From: Chitinophagaceae bacterium
GTDB lineage: Bacteria; Bacteroidota; Bacteroidia; Chitinophagales; Chitinophagaceae
Reading direction: 5' to 3'
Assembly: GCA_016787085.1 (NCBI GenBank)
Contig: JAEUVJ010000048.1
Coordinates: 83,171 to 147,170, forward strand
Length of the DNA stretch: 64,000 nucleotides
Shown: one piece after another, positions 44,243-53,907 of the stretch
Position numbering within the stretch: position 1 is the first letter of the stretch
How the letters are laid out: the number at the start of each line of letters is the position of its first letter
Translations under genes and position numbers: made by a program
The notes under the pieces: model-generated
What the model saw: the letters and a program-made list of their open reading frames with translations, nothing else
Databases searched by the model: none
What the model was told of the DNA's origin: nothing

Positions 44243-44959
44243 ATGGAAACCCTGAAAGGAAAGAATGTGCTGATCGCCGGCGTTACCGGGAGTATTGGTT
44301 CGGCACTTGCCAAATTAATGACCGGCAGCGGCGCCAATGTTTATATTGCGGGCAGAAATACAGAGAAACTAAAAACTGTTGCAGCCGCAGCCAACGTACC
44401 TCCCGGCCGGGTATATGAATTTGATATCACAGATGCTTCATCTGTTCAGCGTTTGGCTGATCAAATACATGTGCAGGTCCCTTCGATAGATATATTGATC
44501 AATACCACAGGCATCGGTATCATCAAACCGGTAGAGACCTTGTCTCCCGGGGAGTTTCAATTGTCTTTGTAAACAAATCTTACCGGCGCTTTTTTACTGG
44601 TCAAAGCGTTTTTGCCAAAAATGAAGGAAGTGAAAAGAGGATTGATCATAAATATTCCGGGTGTACTGGGTAAAGTTCCGATGGCAGGAGCAGCGGCTTA
44701 CAGCGCTTCCAAATACGGATTGGTGGGCATGATGCAAAGCATCCGGGAGGAAGTAAAGAGAACGGATATCCGGATCACCAATCTTTTTCTTGGCGGTGTT
44801 GATTCATCTTTCTGGGATACCATTGATCTCAGGGTTCAGCGGGATAAAATGATCCGTGGGGAAGAAGCGGCCAAAGCGATCTGGTTCCTTTGCCAGCAAC
44901 CGGTAAGTGGCGTCGTCAGCGAAATGGTGCTGCAGCCATTTAATCACCAGGCGATATGA
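44243..44959 (+). pseudogene. Short-chain dehydrogenase/reductase interrupted by an in-frame stop
   Basis: Read in one frame, this is a complete SDR of about 238 codons except for TAA at 44570-44572. The first part has the Rossmann start METLKGKNVLIAGVTGSIGS (TGxxGxG-like), DIT, and ILINTTGIG. After the stop, the same frame goes on TNLTGAFLLVKAFLPKM, then GLIINIPGVLGKVP, YSASKYGLVGMM (YxxxK kept), and a C-terminal tail. The expected catalytic Ser before the YxxxK is replaced (NIPG instead of NISS). One nonsense change is enough to explain the break, and there is no frameshift. It could be a recent pseudogene, a sequencing error, or a read-through case. SDR genes accompany photolyase clusters in other bacteria. 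Confidence 0.8.
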
Positions 44960-45071
44960 GAGGGGATTATGGGCCGCGAGTCGGGAGTTAAAAGGGCCAG
45001 GCGGGAAAAATGAAATAAATGACTCTATCGGCTTCTGACCTCAGACCCCCATCCTTATGATTTTCGGCAAC

Positions 45072-45100
45072 TTGCGGTTGCCTGCTTCTCTTTACATTTG
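45072..45100 (+). promoter_or_regulatory. Proline dehydrogenase promoter (TTG-N18-TACATTTG)
   Basis: TTG at 45072-45074 and TACATTTG at 45093-45100 are spaced by 18 bp. The box ends 18 bp before the chosen ATG (45119). It overlaps the alternative TTG start at 45098, which is therefore rejected. Confidence 0.6.
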
Positions 45101-45118
45101 CTGCTTATAAAATTTGCT

Positions 45119-46348
45119 ATGGAGTCATACCCTGTTATTTCTTTTGATAATACTGAATTTGCCTTTGAGTACAAGTCGGACAAACAGTTAAAGAAAGCCC
45201 GTTTCCTTTTTTCATTGATGGGAAAGCCCTGGCTGGTAAAACTGGGAACAAGACTGGCTCCCTGGTCTGTTAACGTAGGTCTGCCGGTAAAAGGCATTAT
45301 ACGCAATACGATCTTCAGCCAGTTTGTAGGCGGCGAAACACTGGACGAGACCGCAAAGGTCGCTAAGAAATTAGCGGAGTACCATGTACAGGTGATCCTC
45401 GATTACGGGGTGGAAGGAAAAGAAGGGGAGGATAATTTTGATCATGCCTGTGATGAGTTCATCAGGGTAATTGATTATGCAGGCACGCAAACGAATATCC
45501 CTTTCATGAGTGTAAAGGTGACTGGTTTTGCCCGCTTCGGACTGCTGGAAAAACTCGATACACTCATGAACAGCCACGAAGGCACACTGATGAAAAGATA
45601 CCTGAAAGCCATTGATAGTTTACCTGCTGATGAAAAAGAAGAATGGCATCGTGTCCGCAGCCGCATGATACGTGTATGCGAGACCGGCGCTGCAAAGAAT
45701 ATCGGGGTATTGATTGATGCCGAAGAAACATGGATACAGGATCCCGTGGATGCACTCACCATCCTGATGATGGACACCTATAATAAAGAAAAGGTGGTGG
45801 TGTATAACACGCTGCAGCACTACCGTCATGACCGGTTGAAATTTTTAAAAGACAGTTATGAAGCGGCTTTGGAAAGAAAATTCATACTTGGGGCCAAACT
45901 GGTTCGCGGCGCTTACATGGAGAAGGAAAGGAAAAAGGCAGAAGAGAAAGGTTACCCTTCCCCGATACAGCCAGACAAGGAATCCACTGACCGTGATTAC
46001 AATGCGGCAGTGGAGTTCTGCATTGAGCATATTGACCGTATTGCTTTGATGGTGGCCTCGCACAATGAGCAAAGCAACCTGCTCGCCGCACAGTTATTAC
46101 AGAAAAAAGGATTGCCGCTGAACCACCCGCACGTGCACTGGAGCCAGTTATATGGCATGAGTGATAACATTACTTTCAACTTAGCCCATGCAGGCTGCGG
46201 TGTCAGCAAGTACCTGCCTTTCGGGCCTATCAAAGATGTCTTATCTTATCTTATGCGGCGTGCGCAGGAAAATACTTCTGTAGGTGGGCAAACAGGAAGA
46301 GAACTGCGGTTGATCAAAAAAGAACTGGAGAGAAGAAATAAAAAATAA
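45119..46348 (+). CDS. Proline dehydrogenase
   Basis: The enzyme oxidises L-proline to pyrroline-5-carboxylate with FAD and feeds electrons to the quinone pool. This is a 409-residue single-domain protein with the PRODH TIM barrel. Motifs are FVGGETLDETAKVAKKLAEY (early), SVKVTGFARFG, NIGVLIDAEETWIQDPVDAL (flavin site), VVYNTLQHYRHDRL, LGAKLVRGAYMEKERKKAEE (proline-binding Arg), PIQPDKESTDRDYNAAVEFC, and YGMSDNITFNLAHAGCGVSKYLPFGP. There is no P5C dehydrogenase fusion or neighbour. The promoter box at 45072-45100 supports the ATG at 45119. Confidence 0.92.
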   Translation: MESYPVISFDNTEFAFEYKSDKQLKKARFLFSLMGKPWLVKLGTRLAPWSVNVGLPVKGIIRNTIFSQFVGGETLDETAKVAKKLAEYHVQVILDYGVEGKEGEDNFDHACDEFIRVIDYAGTQTNIPFMSVKVTGFARFGLLEKLDTLMNSHEGTLMKRYLKAIDSLPADEKEEWHRVRSRMIRVCETGAAKNIGVLIDAEETWIQDPVDALTILMMDTYNKEKVVVYNTLQHYRHDRLKFLKDSYEAALERKFILGAKLVRGAYMEKERKKAEEKGYPSPIQPDKESTDRDYNAAVEFCIEHIDRIALMVASHNEQSNLLAAQLLQKKGLPLNHPHVHWSQLYGMSDNITFNLAHAGCGVSKYLPFGPIKDVLSYLMRRAQENTSVGGQTGRELRLIKKELERRNKK

Positions 46349-46401
46349 CAGGTATTGCAACGTTCTTTCCGCCGCTGCTGTCAGCATCAATAAATTTCAT
46401 C

Positions 46402-46800
46402 ATGAGGTCAGTCCTTCTTCTTTCTGTATGCTTTTTACTGCTGGCGGGTTGTGCAAAGAAACTGAAACCCACCGATCGCACGGACATCACAGGTAAGTGG
46501 CGGCTTACGGAACAATACGTAAGTATTGGCGGCCCTGGTAGCTGGCAGCCATTTGTTTCTTTACTTCCTGTTATCGTTGAGTTTCATGCAAACGGTGAAT
46601 TTACTTACAGTATCGGCTTTCCTAAGGCATCTTTGCAGTTGAACAGGTATTCTTTTGCCGGCAACAGCCTGAGCATGTCTTCTACACTGAACACGAATAC
46701 GGATACATGGCCTGTGCATTCCCTGGCGGATAATAAACTTGAGATTTCCGTCTATACCTGTTTTGAAGGTTGTGCATATCGGTTCACATCTGTTGAATGA
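46402..46800 (+). CDS. Small lipocalin-like lipoprotein
   Basis: This is a 132-residue lipoprotein: signal RSVLLLSVCFLLLAGC with lipobox Cys 17, then KKLKPTDRTDITGKWRLTEQ. The GKWxLxE opening and a run of short strands (IVEFHANGEFTYSIGF, NRYSFAGNSLSM, KLEISVYTCFEGCAYRF) fit the lipocalin-like lipoprotein type also seen at 22219. There are two Cys near the end (CFEGC) that could form a disulfide. The ligand is unknown. It may share the proline dehydrogenase transcript (53 bp gap). Confidence 0.6.
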   Translation: MRSVLLLSVCFLLLAGCAKKLKPTDRTDITGKWRLTEQYVSIGGPGSWQPFVSLLPVIVEFHANGEFTYSIGFPKASLQLNRYSFAGNSLSMSSTLNTNTDTWPVHSLADNKLEISVYTCFEGCAYRFTSVE

Positions 46801-46922
46801 TTTTTTTTACCGGTTTAAACATCTGAAGTACTGTTTGTAATCTTTAGCCGGGCGTATGTTTTTGCCGGGTATGATTTTTTTAAATCATAAAAAGTAATAA
46901 CATTGCATGTAATTGCGAACGA

Positions 46923-47513
46923 TTGCTTCCGCCATTCACAATAGAAAACCTGAAAGAACGTATCGCTCTGTATGAGGACATGAAGGCATACAAAGAGCTG
47001 TACTACCTGCTTTACGACGGGTTACACCGTTTTTCTTTTTCCATTGTCAGATCAAAAGAAGTAGCCGAGGAGATCGTGTCAGATGTGTTCATCAAAATAT
47101 GGCAGATCAGGGACCGGCTGCCTGAAATTGATAACCTGAAGGTTTATTTATACACCATCACCAAGAATTTTTCCATCAACTATATCCACCGGAATTATAA
47201 GAACTCATCATTGAGTATTGATGAAATGGACATTGAACCGGTCGTTGAGCCGGGCAACCCGGAGGATCAGTGCATATCGGCGGAGATAACCGGTAAGATA
47301 CGCACAGCTATCCGGCAATTGCCACCGCAGTGCAGGCTTATCTTTCAATTAGTGAAAGAAGATGGCATGAAGTACAAGGAAGTGGCCGAAGTGATGAATA
47401 TATCTGTGTTCACCGTCCGCAATCAATTGGCCATCGCCGTCCGCAAGCTGGCGGAAATATTACCCGCCTATATCCAGGATGTTCAGTTGCTGAACCGCTT
47501 TTCCGCTTCCTGA
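46923..47513 (+). CDS. ECF-type RNA polymerase sigma factor
   Basis: This is a 196-residue sigma factor of the Bacteroidota PUL-linked ECF kind. Region 2 includes ELYYLLYDGLHRFSFSIVRS and AEEIVSDVFIKIWQIRDRLP, then LKVYLYTITKNFSINYIHR. Region 4 has IRQLPPQCRLIFQLVKEDGM, YKEVAEVMNISVFTVRNQLA (helix-turn-helix), and AVRKLAEIL. The TTG at 46923 keeps the whole region 2; the next in-frame ATG at 46980 would cut it. It should be held inactive by the FecR protein coded 90 bp downstream and direct transcription of the susC operon. Confidence 0.88.
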   Translation: MLPPFTIENLKERIALYEDMKAYKELYYLLYDGLHRFSFSIVRSKEVAEEIVSDVFIKIWQIRDRLPEIDNLKVYLYTITKNFSINYIHRNYKNSSLSIDEMDIEPVVEPGNPEDQCISAEITGKIRTAIRQLPPQCRLIFQLVKEDGMKYKEVAEVMNISVFTVRNQLAIAVRKLAEILPAYIQDVQLLNRFSAS

Positions 47514-47602
47514 ATCATTGATTCTCAGCTGAAAAATATTTTTCGATCATTTTGGTACACCTGCTTTCATTCCTGTGTCTGTAGCAATACAGACAGTCAA
47601 CT

Positions 47603-48727
47603 ATGAATGAAGATCGTTTCTGGTCGTTAGTAAGTTTAAGATTATCAGGGGAAGCGCTGCCTGAAGAGGTCGCTGAACTGGAAATGCTGTTGCAGCAGCA
47701 TCCCGAGCTTGGACTGCGTGCCGGCATGCTGGATACTGTCTGGCAGGCAAAACATAAAGCTTTGCCTGATAGTATTGAAGCATCTTTTAATAAACACATG
47801 CAGCGGCTCAGCAATCATTTTGCCGAACCCGTACTGCAATACGAGAATGACATAGCGGGTGATGAGACAGAAACAGGTGCGCCTGTCCGTTCTTTATTCC
47901 GCAAAAGAATATTATGGGTATCTGGCATTGCGGCCTCTCTTTTCATTGGCTGGTTACTATTCACTGATAAGCCGGAACAAAGCAAACCCGAAAAACCCCC
48001 GCAACTGGCACAAAATACCATCAGTACAAAACGGGGTTCCAAATCAAAGGTCCAGTTGCCGGACGGTACACAGGTATGGCTGAATGCAGACAGCCGTATT
48101 ACGTATAATGAGAATTTCCAGGGCACATTAAGAGAAGTGCAACTGACCGGGGAAGCTTTTTTTGATGTGGTCAGGGATGAAACAAGACCGTTCGTTATAC
48201 ATACAAAATCTATTGATGTAAAAGTGCTGGGTACGGCGTTCAATGTCCGCTCATATGAGGATGAGAAGAATACCGAGACATCGCTTATTCATGGTTCTGT
48301 AGAGATCACCCTGAAGAATAACCCCGATAAGAAGATCGTACTGAAGCCGAATGAAAAGCTGATCGTAAAGAATAACGATATGAAACTGGTGACGGAAAAG
48401 CCCGAGAGCCGGAAAACGGAATTAAAGCTGCCATTGCTGACCCTGGGCAAAGTGAACTACCAGAAAAAGGACAGCAGTGTGATCGAAACGCTTTGGGTAA
48501 AGAACAAACTGGCTTTTGATGGGGAAGCCCTGGAAGATGTAGCGCTGAAGATAGAACGCTGGTTTGATGTAAAGGTGATCATTGCCGATGAAAGACTGAA
48601 GAGAGTGCCTTTCTCTGCTGTATTTGATGATGAAGACCTGCAGCAGGTAATGGAAGCGGTGAAGGCCGGGGTGGGGGAAAAAGCCCGGTTTAATATTAAT
48701 AAAAAGGAAGTTACAATCGGCCGCTGA
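47603..48727 (+). CDS. FecR-family anti-sigma factor
   Basis: This is a 374-residue single-pass protein. The N-terminal anti-sigma part (about 1-95: EDRFWSLVSLRLSGEALPEE) is cytosolic. One TM helix is at about 101-119 (ILWVSGIAASLFIGWLLF). The periplasmic FecR domain follows (KRGSKSKVQLPDGTQVWLNA, REVQLTGEAFFDVVRDETRP, DVKVLGTAFNVRSYEDEKNT), and a DUF4974 domain ends the chain (LALKIERWFDVKVIIADERL, VPFSAVFDDEDLQQVMEAVK). It binds the ECF sigma factor and receives the signal from the STN domain of the SusC protein downstream. Gene order sigma-FecR-SusC-SusD is the usual one. Confidence 0.92.
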   Translation: MNEDRFWSLVSLRLSGEALPEEVAELEMLLQQHPELGLRAGMLDTVWQAKHKALPDSIEASFNKHMQRLSNHFAEPVLQYENDIAGDETETGAPVRSLFRKRILWVSGIAASLFIGWLLFTDKPEQSKPEKPPQLAQNTISTKRGSKSKVQLPDGTQVWLNADSRITYNENFQGTLREVQLTGEAFFDVVRDETRPFVIHTKSIDVKVLGTAFNVRSYEDEKNTETSLIHGSVEITLKNNPDKKIVLKPNEKLIVKNNDMKLVTEKPESRKTELKLPLLTLGKVNYQKKDSSVIETLWVKNKLAFDGEALEDVALKIERWFDVKVIIADERLKRVPFSAVFDDEDLQQVMEAVKAGVGEKARFNINKKEVTIGR

Positions 48728-48877
48728 CGGACACCTGTACCGGGAGAGGCCGTGTCAATATACTGCTGTAATTCTGATTGCTTAACCAAACTGCTTGCAT
48801 ATGAAACATGTAACATAGCTCCCCGCTAATAAGAACGGAGAATGTTTGCGGCATCCTCCGTTGACTCAAGACAGAAA

Positions 48878-48895
48878 TTGCTCTGGCGAGAGCAA
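48878..48895 (+). other. Leader hairpin before susC
   Basis: TTGCTCT (48878-48884) and AGAGCAA (48889-48895) form a 7-bp stem with a GGCG loop, followed by ATTTTAT, 28 bp before the SusC ATG. It could be an attenuator-like terminator or a processing site. The stem is short, so the role is open. Confidence 0.4.
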
Positions 48896-48923
48896 ATTTT
48901 ATCAATTAAATCAAAACTAAGGT

Positions 48924-51900
48924 ATGAAAAAATTTGTATCCGGCGTATGGCCTGGTACGCCGTATGGGTTCATCAAATGTCTGCTGATGATGAAATTTAC
49001 TATTCTGCTGCTTGTTGCTTTTTCTTTCCAGTCTTTTGGCAATGGCTATGGCCAGGACAATATCAGCCTCAAACTGGAAAAGGTCAACCTGAAAAAGGCA
49101 TTCAAGGCGATCGAGCAGCAAGGCTCTTTCCGGTTCGTGTACAGGGACGACATACTTCCCCGTGATGAACGGGTAAGTATAAAAGTAGAGAATGCTTCCC
49201 TTGATGATGTGTTGAAAAGAATATTGAAGAACACGGCGCTTACTTACCGTAAGCTGAGTGGCAGCCTGATCGTGATCACCCCCGACGCCGCACATGAGAC
49301 CTTTCTGACTGTAAGCGGCAAGGTGACCGATACAAAAGGCGACCCGCTTCCCGGCGTGAACGTCATAGAGAAGGGGACGGGGAACGGCACTACTACCAAT
49401 GACGAAGGCATTTTCATTCTCAATACAGAGAATAAAGATGCCGTGCTGGTATTTACATACATCGGTTTCCTGGCACAGGAAGTAAGTCTTGGCGGCAAAA
49501 CCTCGCTGTCCATACAGTTGCAGGCATCCAATGTAAATATGCAGGAAGTGATAGTGGTAGGATATGGCCAGACAAGAAAAAGCCTTGTCACCGGTTCCAT
49601 CTCGTCTGTAAAAGCCGAGCAGTTAAGTACGGTTTCTTCCACTCGTCTTGATCAGGCGCTGCAGGGAAGAACTGCAGGTGTACTGGTATTGCCTACATCC
49701 GGTCAGCCCGGTGCCGGGTTGAATATCCGCATCAGGGGAGCCGGTTCCAACCGCAACTCCAACCCTCTGTACATCATTGATGGTGTAAGAGCGGGTGGTA
49801 TCGAATACCTCGATCCTTCTGAAGTCGCTTCTATTGAGATACTGAAGGACGCTGCTTCTGCCGCTATCTATGGTGCAGAAGGCGCCAATGGTGTTATCAT
49901 CATTACTACCAAGACAGGTAAAAGAAACTCGGCTGAAGTAACCTACAGCGGGCAATATACACAGCAATCAGTGAAGGATGGCTTCATTGAAATGATGAAT
50001 GCCCAGCAATACCAGCAATATTTACAGGAAGCCGGCGTGGCCAGTGCTCCCACACCTGCCGATGTTGCAGGTATCGGCGCTGGTACCGACTGGTTGAAAG
50101 AAACCGTAAAAACAGCTCCGCAGCAACATCATTCATTGCAATTCAGCGGAGGCTCTGACAAGTCCAGTTACCTGGTCAGCGGAACATTGTTCACGCAGGA
50201 AGGTATCGTAGGCGGCGATAAGTCAAGGTTCAACCGTTATACCGTCCGCTTCAACGGCGATCATAAGATCAAACCCTGGCTGAATATTGGTAATCGTTTA
50301 TCGTATTCTCATCACAAGCGCAGGGCTGTATCGGATAATAATGAATTCGGCTCCATACTGGCCAGTGCACTGGTAATGGACCCCGTGACACCTGTTACCT
50401 ATTCAGGTACACTGCCGGTACATGTACAGAATGCATTGCTGGCCGGTAAACCGCTTCGCCGCGATGCCAATGGAAATATTTATGGCATCTCTAATTTCCT
50501 GAAAGGAGAATACGGTAACCCGCTGGCAAGAATAGATATGGCCAAAGGAGAGAACGTGCAGAATAAGATCGTGGGTAATGTATTCGTGGAAATTGAACCC
50601 ATCAAAGGACTGAATATCACTTCACGGTTTGGTATTGACGCGGCTTTCCAGACAGGACATGGATGGACGCCTACTTTCTGGTTCTCTGATGAAAGCCAGA
50701 ATACAATAGCCAACGGATATGATTACAATAACAACTGGTACACCTGGCAATGGGAAAACTTTGCTACTTACCGCAGAAGTTTTGGTGAACATAGCTTCAC
50801 GCTGCTCGGTGGTGTATCGGCGATCAAAACACACGAGTACCATATAGGCGGCAGCTATTCCGGTTTGTTCAAGGAAGACGACCGCTTCTCGTATGCTGAC
50901 TATGTACCGGATGATGTGGACCGTATCGGAAGCAATGCATTTGATTATACACTGGCTTCCATGTTCGGCAGACTTTCTTATACCTACAAGGACAGGTACC
51001 TGCTGAACGCATCAATACGTCGTGACGGAAGTTCTAAACTGGCACCGGGTAATCAATGGAAAGTGTATCCTGCTGTTTCTGCAGGCTGGGTACTTTCCAA
51101 TGAGGATTTCTTCCAGTCCGTGCTGTCAGACAAATTCAACTATATCAAACTCCGAGGCAGCTGGGGACAGAATGGTAATGTTAGTTCGATCGGTATCGGC
51201 GAATGGCTGAATGCTATCGGGGCCAACATGCTTTATCCTGATGGTAATGGCAACCTGATCGTAGGAGCAGCTCCTACCAGCCTTGCCAACCCACAGTTGA
51301 CATGGGAAACCAGTGAGCAATTTGATATCGGCGCTGACCTTGCTTTCTTCAGCAATAAACTGAATGTAACAGTAGATTATTATAAGAAAACCACGAAAGA
51401 CCTGCTGACCGATGGTAACGCCCCGATCATTGCCGGTAATACCTTAAAGACAAAGAATGCAGGCAATGTTGTTAACAAAGGCCTGGAGATCGAATTGTCC
51501 TATAATCATAAGGCAGCCTCGAAGAACGGCCTGTCTTACGAAATAGGAGCTAACCTTTCTACGCTGAATAACAACGTGACCTTCCTGGATCCCAACTCAC
51601 CGATCCTTTATGGCGCCGGTATCGGAACAGGCTGGTCTGCTACAGCTATGCAGGTCGGCTCTCCGCTCTGGTTCTTTAATGGATATAAAACAGATGGCAT
51701 TTTCCAGTCACAGGCTGATATCGCTGACTACCTCAGTAAAACAGGTATCACCGGTTATACTCCAAAACCCGGCGATCCGAGAGTGGTAGATGTAAATGGC
51801 GACAAACAGATATCTCCCGGCGACATGACCAATATCGGCAGTCCTCATCCGAGCCTGATGTTCGGCGGAAGGTTGACATTAGCGTACAAAGGATTCGATC

Positions 51901-52331
51901 TGCTGGTGTTCGTACAGGGACAAACAGGGAATGACATCCTGATGGGCTTTAACCGTACCGACCGCGGTACTGCAAACAAGCCGCTGTTCTTTTACACTAA
52001 CCGGTGGACAGGCGAAGGCAGCACCAATACCTGGTTTGCTTCCAATACGTCCAATCCTTATATCTACAACAGCGACCTGATGATCTTTGACGGCGCTTAT
52101 ACAAGGATCAGGCAATTGCAATTAGGATATACACTGCCGCAAAACATCATGGATAAGTTCAGGATCAGGAAGGCCCGTGTGTATGTATCGTTGGATGACT
52201 TCTTCACCTTCACGAAGTATCCGGGTGTGGATCCGGAAGGCGGAAGCAACGGGCAGAACAGTATCGGTATTGACCGGGGTGGTTATCCTGTACCAAGGAA
52301 GGCCATTGTAGGGTTAACATTTAGTTTTTAA
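48924..52331 (+). CDS. susC-like: SusC/RagA TonB-dependent outer-membrane transporter with STN domain
   Basis: This is a 1135-residue transporter. The signal peptide has a long basic start and ends near GNGYGQ (about 44). The STN domain covers about 47-122 (ISLKLEKVNLKKAFKAIEQQ, FVYRDDILPRDERVSIKVEN, LIVITPDA), which links it to FecR signalling. A carboxypeptidase-like beta-sandwich follows (about 128-210: VSGKVTDTKGDPLPGVNVIE). The plug has VIVVGYGQTRKSLVTGSISS, GLNIRIRGAGSNRNSNPLYI, IDGVRAGGIEYLDPSEVASI and EGANGVIIITTKTGKRN. A 22-strand barrel ends in VGLTFSF. With SusD it imports oligosaccharides, here presumably beta-1,3-glucan pieces, using TonB energy. Confidence 0.94.
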   Translation: MKKFVSGVWPGTPYGFIKCLLMMKFTILLLVAFSFQSFGNGYGQDNISLKLEKVNLKKAFKAIEQQGSFRFVYRDDILPRDERVSIKVENASLDDVLKRILKNTALTYRKLSGSLIVITPDAAHETFLTVSGKVTDTKGDPLPGVNVIEKGTGNGTTTNDEGIFILNTENKDAVLVFTYIGFLAQEVSLGGKTSLSIQLQASNVNMQEVIVVGYGQTRKSLVTGSISSVKAEQLSTVSSTRLDQALQGRTAGVLVLPTSGQPGAGLNIRIRGAGSNRNSNPLYIIDGVRAGGIEYLDPSEVASIEILKDAASAAIYGAEGANGVIIITTKTGKRNSAEVTYSGQYTQQSVKDGFIEMMNAQQYQQYLQEAGVASAPTPADVAGIGAGTDWLKETVKTAPQQHHSLQFSGGSDKSSYLVSGTLFTQEGIVGGDKSRFNRYTVRFNGDHKIKPWLNIGNRLSYSHHKRRAVSDNNEFGSILASALVMDPVTPVTYSGTLPVHVQNALLAGKPLRRDANGNIYGISNFLKGEYGNPLARIDMAKGENVQNKIVGNVFVEIEPIKGLNITSRFGIDAAFQTGHGWTPTFWFSDESQNTIANGYDYNNNWYTWQWENFATYRRSFGEHSFTLLGGVSAIKTHEYHIGGSYSGLFKEDDRFSYADYVPDDVDRIGSNAFDYTLASMFGRLSYTYKDRYLLNASIRRDGSSKLAPGNQWKVYPAVSAGWVLSNEDFFQSVLSDKFNYIKLRGSWGQNGNVSSIGIGEWLNAIGANMLYPDGNGNLIVGAAPTSLANPQLTWETSEQFDIGADLAFFSNKLNVTVDYYKKTTKDLLTDGNAPIIAGNTLKTKNAGNVVNKGLEIELSYNHKAASKNGLSYEIGANLSTLNNNVTFLDPNSPILYGAGIGTGWSATAMQVGSPLWFFNGYKTDGIFQSQADIADYLSKTGITGYTPKPGDPRVVDVNGDKQISPGDMTNIGSPHPSLMFGGRLTLAYKGFDLLVFVQGQTGNDILMGFNRTDRGTANKPLFFYTNRWTGEGSTNTWFASNTSNPYIYNSDLMIFDGAYTRIRQLQLGYTLPQNIMDKFRIRKARVYVSLDDFFTFTKYPGVDPEGGSNGQNSIGIDRGGYPVPRKAIVGLTFSF

Positions 52332-52349
52332 CCATTAAATGTGACAGCA

Positions 52350-53867
52350 ATGAAAAATTATTTGATAAAGACCAGCATAATTTGTTTATCCGCATTGACA
52401 CTTGCCAGCGGCTGCAAGAAATTCCTCGAGCAGGAAGTGCCCGGCGCTTATGCGGAGCAGGATTTTTATAAAACGGACCTGGATGCTACACAGGCAGTGA
52501 CAGCGGTGTATGATATGATGCAGGCGCACTACAATAATAACTGGGGCAGCCTGTATATGGTAAAGACCATGCTTTCAGATGAAAGCAATGCCGGCGGCAG
52601 CGATGCCGGCGACCAGCCCGGTTACCAGACATTGGATAACTACAACTTCGATGCGACCAATGATAAAGTAAGGGATGCATGGAGAATGTGTTACTTCACG
52701 ATCTATCGTGCCAATAAAGTGATCAACCGGACAACGCCGGAAACCGATCTTCGTAAAAGATTGATTGCCGAGGCAAAGTTCCTTCGTGCTTACAATTACT
52801 TTGAACTGGTTTCCCTGTGGGGCGATGTACCGCTGGTACTGGATGATATTCCACCGGCCCAGTACACCGGCACCGGCCGCAAACCCAAAGCGGAGGTATA
52901 TACCCAGATAGAAAAAGACCTGCAGGAAGCAATAGCCACTCTTCCTTTGAAGAATGCATTGACCGGTGCAGACAGGTTCCGTGTATCCAAAGGCGCTGCA
53001 CAGGCATTGCTTGGAAAAGCTTACCTGTATCAGCAGAAATGGGCAGAAGCGGCGGCACAGTTCGAAACAGTGATCACTTCCAGCCAGTTCTCGCTGGCTC
53101 CTTCGGTAGGCGCTGCTTTTTCCAGAGGATTTGAATTTGGCCAGGAATCAGTATTTGAAATTTCTTATACCAATGCACGCAGTTACGACTGGGGCAATTT
53201 TCCCTGGGGCGGTGCACCGGAAAGTAATATTCACATACAGTTGATGGGGCCGAGAGGAGATTACTATACTAAAGCGCCGGCTGATTCACTCATAGCAGGT
53301 TGGGGATTCAATTTACCAAAGAAGAAATTGTGGGATGCATTTATCGCAGCAGGTGATGTGCAAAGAAGACAACAGATCATCATGTCTGTAGGCGAACTGA
53401 CCACTGCCGGTGGTGCATGGAGCAACCCGACTGCCTATGATTATGAAGGTTATTTCCAGCGTAAGTACGGAGCATTTGGTGCGCAGACCGGCGGCCCGAT
53501 CAGCGAGCTGAACTATGGTACTAACTGGAGACATATCCGCTATGCCGATGTATTGCTGATGGCATCCGAAGCAAACTTCCGGGCCAGTAACGAAACCAAA
53601 TCACGCCAGTACCTGAACCAGGTCCGCCAGCGGGCAGGGGGATTGGCTGATGTGACGGCGACAGGCAATGCATTATTTGATGCGATAGTAAAAGAAAGAC
53701 AATTGGAACTCGCATTCGAAGGTTTCCGCTACACTGACCTTGTACGCTGGGGGCTGGGGCAACAGGAACTTGGATCGCTGGGATTCCAGCCGGCCAAACA
53801 CAACCTGCTGCCTGTTCCGGATTATGATGTGCGTACAGCAGCGCTGGCGCAAAATCCTAATTACTGA
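52350..53867 (+). CDS. susD-like: SusD/RagB glycan-binding lipoprotein
   Basis: This is a 505-residue lipoprotein from the ATG at 52350 (KNYLIKTSIICLSALTLASGC, lipobox Cys 22); the GTG at 52341 is less likely. SusD motifs include FLEQEVPGAYAEQDFYKTDL, RLIAEAKFLRAYNYFELVSL, WGDVPLVLDD, LGKAYLYQQKWAEAAAQFET, WRHIRYADVLLMASEANFRA, and the C-terminal FDAIVKERQLELAFEGFRYT, LVRWG. SusD forms the lid on SusC and catches oligosaccharides at the cell surface. It lies 18 bp after susC, in the same operon. Confidence 0.94.
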   Translation: MKNYLIKTSIICLSALTLASGCKKFLEQEVPGAYAEQDFYKTDLDATQAVTAVYDMMQAHYNNNWGSLYMVKTMLSDESNAGGSDAGDQPGYQTLDNYNFDATNDKVRDAWRMCYFTIYRANKVINRTTPETDLRKRLIAEAKFLRAYNYFELVSLWGDVPLVLDDIPPAQYTGTGRKPKAEVYTQIEKDLQEAIATLPLKNALTGADRFRVSKGAAQALLGKAYLYQQKWAEAAAQFETVITSSQFSLAPSVGAAFSRGFEFGQESVFEISYTNARSYDWGNFPWGGAPESNIHIQLMGPRGDYYTKAPADSLIAGWGFNLPKKKLWDAFIAAGDVQRRQQIIMSVGELTTAGGAWSNPTAYDYEGYFQRKYGAFGAQTGGPISELNYGTNWRHIRYADVLLMASEANFRASNETKSRQYLNQVRQRAGGLADVTATGNALFDAIVKERQLELAFEGFRYTDLVRWGLGQQELGSLGFQPAKHNLLPVPDYDVRTAALAQNPNY

Positions 53868-53907
53868 TGCGCAGTAATCATTTTACTAACAACTCAACTT
53901 TTTTGGT

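Noticed and set aside
44573..44611. Frameshift as the cause of the SDR break
   Set aside because: The parts before and after are in the same frame, so only the stop codon interrupts it.
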